Positions 9,449 to 17,390 of a stretch of 45,363 bases of DNA are shown here, one piece after another (within the stretch, counting starts at the first letter, position 1; the number at the start of each line of letters is the position of its first letter). The notes beneath the pieces were generated by a model. That model had not been told where the DNA came from. It made no database searches and worked only from the letters and a program-made list of their open reading frames with translations. The translations under genes and the position numbers were made by a program. This stretch comes from an uncultured Corynebacterium sp. (lineage in GTDB: Bacteria > Actinomycetota > Actinomycetes > Mycobacteriales > Mycobacteriaceae), in NCBI GenBank assembly GCA_943913645.1, contig CALTYZ010000020.1:1-45363 (forward strand), read 5' to 3'.

Positions 9449-10492
9449 TTAGGGTGCAACGCCTTGGCGAGGCAAGCCTGCGGTTTCTTCATAACCGAGC
9501 GCCAGGTTCATGCACTGCACCGCGGCGCCGGCAGTGCCTTTGGTGAGGTTGTCTATTGCGGAGGTCATCAGCACGACTCCTGCGTCGGTATCTACCTCAA
9601 CCTGAACATGGCACATATTTGACCCAATTACGTTCTGAGTTTGCGGCTGCATACCTTCGGACATCAGCGCAACAAACGGCTCGTTGTCATAGCAGTCCTG
9701 GTAGGAGCGCCGAGCAGCCGCAGCAGTTGCGCCCGCCGCAAGCGGGGCTGTCACTGTGGTGAGAATGCCGCGTGGCAGCGGTGCAAGTACCGGGGTGAAA
9801 CTCACCACGACATCTTTATCAGTCACCTCACGAATGTTTTGGGCGATCTCCGGGGTGTGGCGGTGTTTACCAGCCGTGTTGTAGGCCCTGAGCGATCCCA
9901 TGGTCTCAGCTCCCAACATGGCCACTGCTGGTTTCTTTCCGGCGCCAGATACGCCGGTGATGGAGACAACGCGCAGGTCTGGCTCGCAGATACCGGCCTG
10001 AACAGCGGGTAGGGCGGCCAGGGTCGCACCTGTTGGGAAACATCCAGGTACTGCGATGCGCTTCGCTTTCTGTAGTTGCTCGCGGTGGCCTGGCATTTCT
10101 GGGATGCCGTATGGCCAATGCCCTGCGTGCTTGCTGCCGTAGTGCCGCTGCCAGGCTGCGGCATCGCGCAGGCGAAAATCGGCGGCGCAGTCGATGACCA
10201 AGGTATCCTGCGGCAGCTGCGCTGCAATCTCGGCGGAGAAACCATGCGGGAGGCCGAGGAACACGATGTCATGCGCTGCAAGCGTTTCGCGAGTGGTGTC
10301 TTCGATGACGCGGTTGCTCAGCTGCGGCAGGTGTGGCATCTGCTCCGCTACCGTTTGGCCGGCGTTCGAGTGCGCGGTCAGCGCACCGATCTCAAGCTCA
10401 CCGGCGGAGTATAACGGGTGGTTGAGCAAGAGGCGGAGGATTTCTGCGCCCGCGTACCCGGTCGCCCCAGCGACGGCAACACGATAAGTCAT
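9449..10492 (-). CDS. argC: N-acetyl-gamma-glutamyl-phosphate reductase
   Basis: NADPH-dependent reductive dephosphorylation of N-acetylglutamyl phosphate to the semialdehyde. The 347-residue protein opens with the nucleotide-binding AVAGATGYAGAE. It has DCAADFRLRD (101-110) and the catalytic cysteine at Cys151 in AVPGCFPTGA. It is the first gene of the arg operon. The ATG lies 6 nt after a -10-like hexamer and there is no Shine-Dalgarno sequence, so the transcript is probably leaderless. A candidate ArgR site overlaps the promoter. Confidence 0.98.
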   Translation of the reverse strand: MTYRVAVAGATGYAGAEILRLLLNHPLYSAGELEIGALTAHSNAGQTVAEQMPHLPQLSNRVIEDTTRETLAAHDIVFLGLPHGFSAEIAAQLPQDTLVIDCAADFRLRDAAAWQRHYGSKHAGHWPYGIPEMPGHREQLQKAKRIAVPGCFPTGATLAALPAVQAGICEPDLRVVSITGVSGAGKKPAVAMLGAETMGSLRAYNTAGKHRHTPEIAQNIREVTDKDVVVSFTPVLAPLPRGILTTVTAPLAAGATAAAARRSYQDCYDNEPFVALMSEGMQPQTQNVIGSNMCHVQVEVDTDAGVVLMTSAIDNLTKGTAGAAVQCMNLALGYEETAGLPRQGVAP

Positions 10493-10498
10493 GCAGCA

Positions 10499-10527
10499 AC
10501 GTTAGCAATATATGCAGACCATTGCAA
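10499..10527 (-). promoter_or_regulatory. Promoter of the arg operon (leaderless argC)
   Basis: On the minus strand TTGCAA (10522-10527), a 17-nt spacer and TAACGT (10499-10504) are followed by six bases and then the argC ATG. Transcription would start at or next to the A of the start codon. This is the only promoter-like arrangement in the 58-bp pheT-argC gap. The hexamers are seen directly; leaderless use is inferred from spacing and the absent ribosome-binding site. Confidence 0.6.
10512..10527 (-). promoter_or_regulatory. Candidate ArgR operator (ARG box)
   Basis: The minus strand reads TTGCAATGGTCTGCAT: half-sites TTGCA and TGCA separated by 6 nt. This matches the spacing of the mycobacterial ARG box as I remember it (TTGCA-N6-TGCAA). 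It covers the -35 element and most of the spacer of the argC promoter, an ideal place for repression. Two near-identical 11-mers, GCATATTTTGC and GCATATATTGC, flank and overlap it with a 19-nt period. Confidence 0.55.
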
Positions 10528-10550
10528 AATATGCGTCAGGATCCGGAATG

Positions 10551-13058
10551 CTACGCCCGCATCGTTGCCCCGTACGCGTCGGCGGCAGCGTGTGCTGCCC
10601 GCAGGCGTGCCTCCGAAGCCTCATCTTCAGTCAGCGTTCTATCGCTTGCCCTGAACACTAGCTCGAACGCCAGAGACTTCTTTCCGGCACCAAGTTGCTG
10701 CGACCGGTAGACATCAAATAGCCGAACACTTTCCAAAAGCTCACCGGCAGCCTGCTCAACAGTGCGCCGCACCGTTTCTGCTGGCACTGACGCATCCACC
10801 ACCAGAGCGAGATCCTGATTGACCACCGGAAATGCTGACAGTCTCGGCGCTGGAAGTTCCTGTTCCAGTGGCAACACGCTCAGATCAAGCTCCATCGCAC
10901 ACGTGCGACTTGGTAGTTCGAGTGCTTCGAGAATCTGCGGGTGCAGTTCCCCGGCGTGGCCCACCACCTTGTCGCCGACCTTCAATGCTGCACACCGGCC
11001 CGGATGCCACGGCAGATAATCCGCGGCCTCCACATCCAGGGTGATGCCGGCAGCTGCCCCGGCGACCCGAGCAGCCTCAATCGCATCCGCCCAGGTGTAG
11101 TCTCGTCCCTCCCCCAACGGCCCGGTGAGCTCATGCTTGCCTACCGCCATAGCAGCGGCATGCAATCGCTGGTCCGGCAGCGAAGCAATCAGCTCACGCA
11201 CGGTCTCCTCATCCGGTCGCGCCGCAACCGATGGCATCGGGGAAGTATCGGCGCGCTTCACTGCAGTTTGCGCCACGGAGAACACCGCCACATCCTTGCG
11301 GCCTCGTGCAACATTGCGTCCGATTACCTCAAGCATCGCTGGTAGCAATGTGGTCCCCAACACTCCATATTCGGCATCGAGCGGGTTGCGCACCTCCACC
11401 ACGTTGCGACGCGGGTCGTCGGCAGGTAAGCCCCACACCTCAAACGTGTCGTTTTTGATGAATGGAGTCGGAATGACCTCTGCGTACCCGGCATACGCCA
11501 GGGCGTGTGTGACCGCACGGCGGCGGCGTTGCAGGGCCGAAAGCCCACGGCCCCCCACCGGCGTCGGCAAAATCGAAGGCACGGCATCAAGGCCTTCCAA
11601 GCGCACGATCTCTTCAATCAAGTCCACCGGGGCTGTTAAATCATTGCGCCACGTTGGCGGGGTGACCGTGAGCTGGTCTCTATCGACCTCTACTGCGCAG
11701 CCAACTTCTGCAAGCCGCCTCACCACGGTATCCGACGCATAGGTGACACCGATGAGCTCACTTGGACGCTGCGTGCGCAGCGTGATCGCTTCACGTGCTG
11801 GTACGTCGCCAACAATCGTGCCGCGCTTCGAGATGCTCCCGCCTGCGCAATCAACCAACAATGCGCAAGCAATATCCAAACTTACCTCGATAATTGCGGG
11901 ATCCACGCCACGCTCAAAGCGGCGCGACGCCTCCGAGCTCAGCTTGTGGTGACGTGCCGTCTTCGCCACAGTCAGCTCATCCCATATCCCTGCCTCAAAA
12001 TAGACATTGCTCGTCTCTGCAGAGATTTCCGATGTCGTGCCGCCCATCACGCCGGCAAGAGACTGAATGCCGTTGTCATCCGAGATCACCACGTCAGTGT
12101 CCAGGAGCGTGCGCTTGGTGTGGTCAAGGGTCTCAAATTCCTCACCGCCTTGGGCGTTGTGCACCCGCAGACCACCGGTAATCGTGTCGGCGTCGAAGGC
12201 ATGCATCGGCTGGCCGGTGAGCAGCATGACAAAGTTCGTGATGTCGGTCGCGGCGTTGACAGAACGAATCCCGCCAAGCATGAGCACCCGCTTGAGCCAA
12301 AAAGGGGCCGGCGCATTCGGATCAATGCCCTCAACGAGCCGAAGTCCGAAACGCTTCGCCTTCGTCGACGGCTCCAGGTTGATGTCAAGGAGCTGTTCGC
12401 TTATCGACGGCACCTCCCCCACGGCAATCCCCGCCACCAATGGATCCTCGGCAACGTCTTGGTATTCAAGATTGAAGGCGGACGCGATCTCGCGGCTCAG
12501 GCCACGAGCAGACAGAGCGTAGCCGCGATCCGGGGTGACGTTCACATCGAAAACGGTGTCGGGGCCGCCGAGTACCTCGCGGGCATCTTGCCCGGGCTCC
12601 CCCGCGCCCGGCTCGAGGACAATGATCCCATCACTTTTCAACGTCAGGCCGAGTTCCGCCTCTGAGGCCATCATGCCGTTGGAGATGTGCCCGTAGGTTT
12701 CACGCGCGGAGATTTCAAAGCCCCCTGGCAGCACTGCGCCCGGCAGTGATACCACCACTAGGTCATTCAGCGCGAAGTTGCGGGCGCCGCAAATAATGCC
12801 CTGCGGCTCACCGGTGCCGTTAGCCTGGCCTACATCAACCTGGCAGTAACGGATCGGTTTTTTGAACTCGGTGAGTTCTTCAATCTCTTTCACGCGCCCG
12901 ACGACAAGTGGGCCAGTGGTTTCAGGGAGGGGTTCATAGCCTTCCGTCTCAAAGCCAACGCGCACAAAGCCTGCGTCCAATTCCTCGTCGCTGGGATCAA
13001 AACCCGCGTTTCCGGAGTTGCGCAGCAGGGACGTCAGCCAGTTCTTCGAAATGAGCAT
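10551..13058 (-). CDS. pheT: Phenylalanine--tRNA ligase beta subunit
   Basis: Beta subunit of the alpha2-beta2 PheRS; it carries the tRNA-binding and editing domains. From the ATG at 13058 (MLISKNWLTSLL) the protein has 835 residues with the expected order: N-terminal OB-fold tRNA-binding region, B3/B4 editing region (FERGVDPAIIE), B5 and the C-terminal ferredoxin-like anticodon-binding domain. An AAGGAGGAG site immediately upstream of this ATG fixes the start. The frame is open 40 codons further upstream into pheS, but that extension is not PheT-like. The gene lies 10 nt after pheS. Confidence 0.97.
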   Translation of the reverse strand: MLISKNWLTSLLRNSGNAGFDPSDEELDAGFVRVGFETEGYEPLPETTGPLVVGRVKEIEELTEFKKPIRYCQVDVGQANGTGEPQGIICGARNFALNDLVVVSLPGAVLPGGFEISARETYGHISNGMMASEAELGLTLKSDGIIVLEPGAGEPGQDAREVLGGPDTVFDVNVTPDRGYALSARGLSREIASAFNLEYQDVAEDPLVAGIAVGEVPSISEQLLDINLEPSTKAKRFGLRLVEGIDPNAPAPFWLKRVLMLGGIRSVNAATDITNFVMLLTGQPMHAFDADTITGGLRVHNAQGGEEFETLDHTKRTLLDTDVVISDDNGIQSLAGVMGGTTSEISAETSNVYFEAGIWDELTVAKTARHHKLSSEASRRFERGVDPAIIEVSLDIACALLVDCAGGSISKRGTIVGDVPAREAITLRTQRPSELIGVTYASDTVVRRLAEVGCAVEVDRDQLTVTPPTWRNDLTAPVDLIEEIVRLEGLDAVPSILPTPVGGRGLSALQRRRRAVTHALAYAGYAEVIPTPFIKNDTFEVWGLPADDPRRNVVEVRNPLDAEYGVLGTTLLPAMLEVIGRNVARGRKDVAVFSVAQTAVKRADTSPMPSVAARPDEETVRELIASLPDQRLHAAAMAVGKHELTGPLGEGRDYTWADAIEAARVAGAAAGITLDVEAADYLPWHPGRCAALKVGDKVVGHAGELHPQILEALELPSRTCAMELDLSVLPLEQELPAPRLSAFPVVNQDLALVVDASVPAETVRRTVEQAAGELLESVRLFDVYRSQQLGAGKKSLAFELVFRASDRTLTEDEASEARLRAAHAAADAYGATMRA

Positions 13059-13068
13059 GCTCTCCTCC

Positions 13069-14139
13069 TTATGCCTGCACACCAAACGGGATGGTGAAAC
13101 GCACATCCCCTTCAACCATGTCGCGCATGTCCGCCAAGCCGTTGCGGAATTGCAAGGTTCTTTCAAGTCCCATGCCAAACGCGAAACCAGTGTAGATCTC
13201 CGGGTCTATGCCAACCGCCCGCAATACGTTCGGGTTGACCATGCCGCAACCACCCCACTCAATCCACCCGGCACCGCCCTTTTTGTTTGGAAACCAAACA
13301 TCTACCTCAGCACTTGGTTCGGTGAACGGAAAATAGTTGGTACGCATGCGCGTAGTCGTCTCCGCCCCGAACAGGCTTTGCGCAAGGTGGTCAAGGGTGC
13401 CCTTCAGGTGCGCCATGGTCAAGCCCTTGTCCACCGCAAGTCCCTCTACCTGATGGAATACCGGGGTGTGGGTGGCGTCGAGCTCGTCGGTGCGAAACAC
13501 CCGACCCGGACAGGCAATATAGACGGGCACGTCACGTTCAAGCAGAGTGCGGACCTGGACGGGGGACGTATGGGTACGCAACACCTGACGCGACCCCTCA
13601 TCGCCGATGTAGAAGGTGTCCTGCAACGTGCGCGCCGGGTGGTCCGGGATGAAGTTCAGCGCGTCGAAGTTGAAGTATTCCGCCTCGACCTCGGGTCCTT
13701 CGGCAACTTCCCACCCCATGCCGATGAAGATGTCCGCAATGTGCTCAGAAAGTGCGGTAATAGGGTGCATCGCGCCGGGCTGTGTGCGCGCCGTGGCAAG
13801 AGTGACGTCGACTTTCTCTTCACGCAGTTGCTGTTCGCGGTACTGCGCAACACGCTGCGCGTGAAGCTGCCCATAGGCTTTCTCTGCCCGCCCGCGTGCG
13901 ACGTTGACGAACCGGCCTGCGTCTTTGCGTTGGTTTTTCGGCAGCGTCCCAAGCGCGCGCCGCGCCAACGCGATCGGCGACTTCTCACCGAGATGGCTGC
14001 GGTGGGCTTCCTCTATGGCCGCGAGATCCGCGGCCTGCTCAAAGGCGGCAATCGCGACATCCGCCGCTGCTTCCAGCGCTTCCTCGGTGAGTTGAATATC
14101 AAGACCTTCTGTTGCGTTCTCGGCCACGCGCGTGTTCAC
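13069..14139 (-). CDS. pheS: Phenylalanine--tRNA ligase alpha subunit
   Basis: Catalytic subunit of class II PheRS. Motif 2 and 3 regions are visible: QVRTLLERDVPVYIACPGRVFR, split here as the FR-containing strand, then the C-terminal GMGLERTLQFRNGLADMRD. The N-terminal coiled coil is normal. I place the start at the GTG at 14139 (VNTRVAENA), because GGAAAG lies 6 nt upstream and family members begin close to this point, giving 356 residues. An in-frame ATG 19 codons upstream has no ribosome-binding site. A 170-bp gap follows the upstream methyltransferase gene and may hold a pheST promoter. Confidence 0.96.
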   Translation of the reverse strand: MNTRVAENATEGLDIQLTEEALEAAADVAIAAFEQAADLAAIEEAHRSHLGEKSPIALARRALGTLPKNQRKDAGRFVNVARGRAEKAYGQLHAQRVAQYREQQLREEKVDVTLATARTQPGAMHPITALSEHIADIFIGMGWEVAEGPEVEAEYFNFDALNFIPDHPARTLQDTFYIGDEGSRQVLRTHTSPVQVRTLLERDVPVYIACPGRVFRTDELDATHTPVFHQVEGLAVDKGLTMAHLKGTLDHLAQSLFGAETTTRMRTNYFPFTEPSAEVDVWFPNKKGGAGWIEWGGCGMVNPNVLRAVGIDPEIYTGFAFGMGLERTLQFRNGLADMRDMVEGDVRFTIPFGVQA

Positions 14140-14309
14140 CCTCGACTTTCCACAGATGCGCTGCGACCTGAGTGGCAAGCAGCGGTGTCGGTTCAAAAGT
14201 GCTCCCTAGCTTACTCAAAGCGTTCGCACGTACTCGTGCGAGGGCGATCGCGGCGGTCTCCGCCGAGCAAAACTCATTCGCTGCTCCCGCGCTCAGCTAT
14301 GGGAACATC

Positions 14310-15128
14310 TCAAACAGTGCTTTCTCTCAGGGCTTTGGAGGATTCCCAGAGGCAGATAGCTGCAGCAGTAGCTAAGTTCAGCGATTCAGCACTGCCTTGG
14401 ATCGGGATAGCAACGCGCGCCGAGGCTGCATCCATCACCTCTGCGGCAAGTCCCCGGGCCTCATTGCCAAACAGCCACGCAGTAGGCTGCGACAACGCCT
14501 CACCAGGTGCTGCAAGATTCACTTCGCCAGACATGGTGGTCGCTAGCGTCCTCAGTTCAGCGGCCTCGATGCGGCCAATCACGCGGTGCACGTCACGCTC
14601 ACGCGCCACCGGGATGTGAAAGAGCGAACCAGCAGTTGAGCGCACCACCTTCGGTGATTCAGGATCGACGGTGTCGCCCGCAAAGATGACCGCATCTGCC
14701 CCCACCGCGTCGGCGATGCGAATGACAGTCCCAGCGTTGCCGGGATCACTTGTTTCCACGCACACCGCTACCAGCTTTGGTCTTCCCTTGAGAACGGCCG
14801 GTACGCTCCACATGACCGGTTTACACGTGGCGAAAATTCCAGTGTGGGTCACCGCATCCGCGAGATGGTCGGCGGCTTTGTCTGTGATCGCGTGGGTATA
14901 AACATTCATGTAGCCGGCCGCACGCACGATTTCTTCGAACTGTTGTGCGGCCGTGGCAGTGATGAAAAGATCAGTCGCTGCACCCGTGGCCACGGCGGCT
15001 TCAACGCAGTTTCGCCCTTCTGCAAGGAAAGCTTTCGCTTTTCTGCGTCCCGCCGCACGCTTCAACTTCGCCGCGTTAACCACCCGCGGGGTACGTTCCG
15101 TGAAGGGCTGATCGAAGTCGAGAGCCAT
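14310..15128 (-). CDS. TrmH/SpoU-family RNA 2'-O-methyltransferase
   Basis: SAM-dependent ribose methyltransferase with a trefoil-knot SPOUT fold. From ATG 15128 (MALDFDQPF) it has 272 residues. The N-terminal substrate-binding part (~1-110) is followed by family motifs: DPGNAGTVIR (motif 1), the WLFGNEARGLAAEV region (motif 2) and IPIQGSAESLNLATAAAI (motif 3) close to the C terminus. Relatives methylate 23S rRNA or tRNA; the exact target cannot be read from sequence. It lies between rplT and pheS, a conserved actinobacterial neighbourhood. The frame is open 51 codons further upstream, but that stretch is unlike the family and crosses the rplT terminator. Confidence 0.93.
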   Translation of the reverse strand: MALDFDQPFTERTPRVVNAAKLKRAAGRRKAKAFLAEGRNCVEAAVATGAATDLFITATAAQQFEEIVRAAGYMNVYTHAITDKAADHLADAVTHTGIFATCKPVMWSVPAVLKGRPKLVAVCVETSDPGNAGTVIRIADAVGADAVIFAGDTVDPESPKVVRSTAGSLFHIPVARERDVHRVIGRIEAAELRTLATTMSGEVNLAAPGEALSQPTAWLFGNEARGLAAEVMDAASARVAIPIQGSAESLNLATAAAICLWESSKALRESTV

Positions 15129-15161
15129 GCATCTAGCGTACGCAGCGCTTCCTGAAACCGA

Positions 15162-15196
15162 CAAAGCGAAAGCGCCTCCCGAAAACGGAAGGCGCT
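15162..15196 (-). terminator. Rho-independent terminator of infC-rpmI-rplT
   Basis: On the minus strand AGCGCCTTCC and GGGAGGCGCT form a 10-bp stem with one mismatch around a GTTTTC loop (15171-15196), followed by a T-rich TTTCGCTTTG tail. It lies about 55 nt after the rplT stop and just before the methyltransferase start codon. Confidence 0.8.
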
Positions 15197-15252
15197 GGAG
15201 CTTTGTGCTGTACTGGGGCTTCGTGTTCAGCCCAAACTTCAAGGCACCGAGT

Positions 15253-15639
15253 TTAGGCTGCGGCAACCGGAGCGTTGACATCCTCCGGAAGCGCGTTCTT
15301 CGCCACCTCGCACAGGGCGCTGAATGCGGCGAAGTCGCTCACTGCCAGATCTGCAAGGATCTTCCGGTCTACTTCCACCTCAGCAAGCTTGAGGCCATGA
15401 ATGAGACGGTTGTAGGTGATGTCGTTCATGCGGGCAGCGGCATTGATGCGCTGGATCCACAGTTTCCGAAACTCGCTTTTGCGCTTGCGGCGATCCCGGT
15501 AGGCGTAGGTCTGCGAGTGGAGCCACTGTTCTTTCGCCTTACGGTAAAGGCGTGAGCGCTGCCCCCGGTAGCCCTTCGCGGACTTGAGAATCGCGCGGCG
15601 CTTCTTTTTGGCGTTGACTGCGCGCTTGACACGTGCCAT
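15253..15639 (-). CDS. rplT: Large ribosomal subunit protein bL20
   Basis: A 128-residue, strongly basic protein beginning MARVKRAVNAKKKRR, the typical L20 N terminus, with LWIQRINAAARMNDITYNRLI in the globular part. It binds 23S rRNA early in 50S assembly. In several bacteria L20 represses its own infC-rpmI-rplT operon through the mRNA; whether that holds here is unknown. It is the last gene of the operon and is followed by a clear terminator. Confidence 0.98.
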   Translation of the reverse strand: MARVKRAVNAKKKRRAILKSAKGYRGQRSRLYRKAKEQWLHSQTYAYRDRRKRKSEFRKLWIQRINAAARMNDITYNRLIHGLKLAEVEVDRKILADLAVSDFAAFSALCEVAKNALPEDVNAPVAAA

Positions 15640-15692
15640 GAGTCTGTACCTTCCTTACTTGATGAAATCGGTGTGTTGTGATCAGGCAGTGC

Positions 15693-15887
15693 CTAGGACA
15701 TGCCAAGCAGGCGCTTCGCGCGCTTGACGTCGGCCGGTGCGACGTCAGTAGTGCCGGAAAGGCGCCGGCGGCGCTTGGACGACAGCTTCTCGTTCAGGTG
15801 GCGCTTACCGGCCTGCTCGCGGCGCAGTTTGCCTTTGCCAGTGACTTTGATGCGCTTCGCGGTGCCCTTGTGGGTCTTCTGCTTCAT
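15693..15887 (-). CDS. rpmI: Large ribosomal subunit protein bL35
   Basis: A 64-residue basic protein starting MKQKTHKGTAKRIKVTGKGK, a clear bL35 sequence of normal length. It lies 32 nt after infC and 53 nt before rplT in the conserved infC-rpmI-rplT order. It is a structural component of the 50S subunit. Confidence 0.98.
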   Translation of the reverse strand: MKQKTHKGTAKRIKVTGKGKLRREQAGKRHLNEKLSSKRRRRLSGTTDVAPADVKRAKRLLGMS

Positions 15888-15919
15888 GGTGAAAGCCCCT
15901 TTAGAGTTGATTACGTCTG

Positions 15920-16441
<522 letters not shown>

Positions 16442-16511
16442 GAGAACACTCCTAAAGACAAAGAGGGGCAATGTGATCGCTACCGGGCTACCCGCGCCGC
16501 TCCACACCACG

Positions 16512-16543
16512 AAAAAACCCGCTCACGATCAAAACGTGGCGGG
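16512..16543 (-). terminator. Terminator-like hairpin in the infC leader (possible attenuator)
   Basis: On the minus strand CCCGC-CACG pairs with CGTG-(A)-GCGGG around a TTTTGAT loop and is followed by TTTTTT (16512-16517), a classic intrinsic terminator. No gene on this strand lies upstream that it could end; the only upstream element is the infC promoter near 16685-16714. It therefore lies in the untranslated leader, about 70 nt before the infC start, and probably attenuates the infC-rpmI-rplT operon. Confidence 0.7.
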
Positions 16544-16684
16544 AGCCTTCCTTCAATAGGCGCATTCGCACTATCGCGACTGCCCTACCGAACCCGTATC
16601 CAACCTGCCGGCGGCATGGGGTGGGATGAAACTCCACTTGTAGCCCGCACACCTGGAGAAGATGCGCTGGGCGGTAGTGCTTAA

Positions 16685-16714
16685 AAAATAGCACAGCAAG
16701 CAGCCAATGACCAA
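16685..16714 (-). promoter_or_regulatory. Probable promoter of infC-rpmI-rplT
   Basis: TTGGTC (16709-16714), an 18-nt spacer and TATTTT (16685-16690) on the minus strand. It would give a leader of roughly 235 nt before infC, which contains the terminator-like hairpin at 16512-16543. The assignment rests on hexamer matches and position only. Confidence 0.5.
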
Positions 16715-16766
16715 GTCGGCAGCGACAATACCGACCCTGATGACACCTGTCTTTCGCGCCATGGGG

Positions 16767-16772
16767 TTTAAT
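16767..16772 (+). promoter_or_regulatory. -10 element for the adjacent membrane protein
   Basis: TTTAAT, five of six matches to TATAAT, ends 6 nt before the ATG at 16779. No Shine-Dalgarno sequence is present, so a leaderless transcript is likely. No clear -35 hexamer is visible at the usual distance. Confidence 0.45.
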
Positions 16773-16778
16773 CACCGT

Positions 16779-17390
16779 ATGGGGGAGACAAAAACACACA
16801 ACGTTGTTCAAACGTGTCTGCTAACTGCTACCTACATTGCCGCTGCTTTGATCCTGCGCAGCGCTACCTTGCTCGACTGGGGGGTCACACCGGCAGCTGC
16901 GGAGTATATTCATGCAGCGCTGTGGGTTGCTGCGGCGACCTACGCCTATCAGAGACGCAATGCATACCTGCTTATCGTGCTCACAGTGTTGCTTATCGTG
17001 GCCCAGTCCTACTACGCGTTGCACGGTGCCACCTACGGTTATCTGACTGCGGCGCTGCCCTTAGCGCTGCTAATCGTCGCCTGGGCACGACCACAGCGAT
17101 ACCAGCCCGCTCAACTCGCCACCCTTCGCGTTGTGTGCGCCGCGGCGCTGCTTGTCATGGGAATAAGGATATCGCTCAACACCATGGTCGATGCTGGCCC
17201 GCAGGTACTCCCGCACGCTATCGTGCTCATCTGCATCGCAGCGCTTCTTGCTTTCGGAGAAACCCGCTTCACCCCAACGCAGCGCGCCGACACTGTGGTG
17301 CGAGGAGAACAGATCAGCCGAATTTGCATCGGCGTCGCTATCCCCCTGTTGCTGAGCGCAGCAGCAATCGCCTCACTGGTTTTCGTCTAA
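16779..17390 (+). CDS. Multi-pass membrane protein of unknown function
   Basis: A 203-residue hydrophobic protein with about six predicted transmembrane stretches, e.g. VVQTCLLTATYIAAALIL, YLLIVLTVLLIVA, LTAALPLALLIVAWA, VVCAAALLVMGI, AIVLICIAALLAFG and IGVAIPLLLSAAAIASLVF. I recognise no enzyme or transporter motif. Corynebacteria often carry such a hypothetical membrane gene between infC and uvrA. Start chosen at ATG 16779 because a -10-like TTTAAT lies 6 nt upstream; earlier in-frame ATGs (16707, 16740, 16761) lack ribosome-binding sites and the first lies within the infC promoter. Its 3' end overlaps the convergent uvrA stop by 4 nt. Confidence 0.75.
   Translation: MGETKTHNVVQTCLLTATYIAAALILRSATLLDWGVTPAAAEYIHAALWVAAATYAYQRRNAYLLIVLTVLLIVAQSYYALHGATYGYLTAALPLALLIVAWARPQRYQPAQLATLRVVCAAALLVMGIRISLNTMVDAGPQVLPHAIVLICIAALLAFGETRFTPTQRADTVVRGEQISRICIGVAIPLLLSAAAIASLVFV

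Noticed and set aside
14140..14309. Possible leader peptide and attenuator of pheST
   Set aside because: A 20-codon frame and two small hairpins (CGGCGG/CCGCCG, CGCACG/CGTGCG) exist, but there are no runs of Phe codons and no U-run, so attenuation by phenylalanine is not supported.
16488..16811. Minus-strand ORFs in the infC leader
   Set aside because: They span the infC promoter and the terminator hairpin, lack ribosome-binding sites and have no family features.
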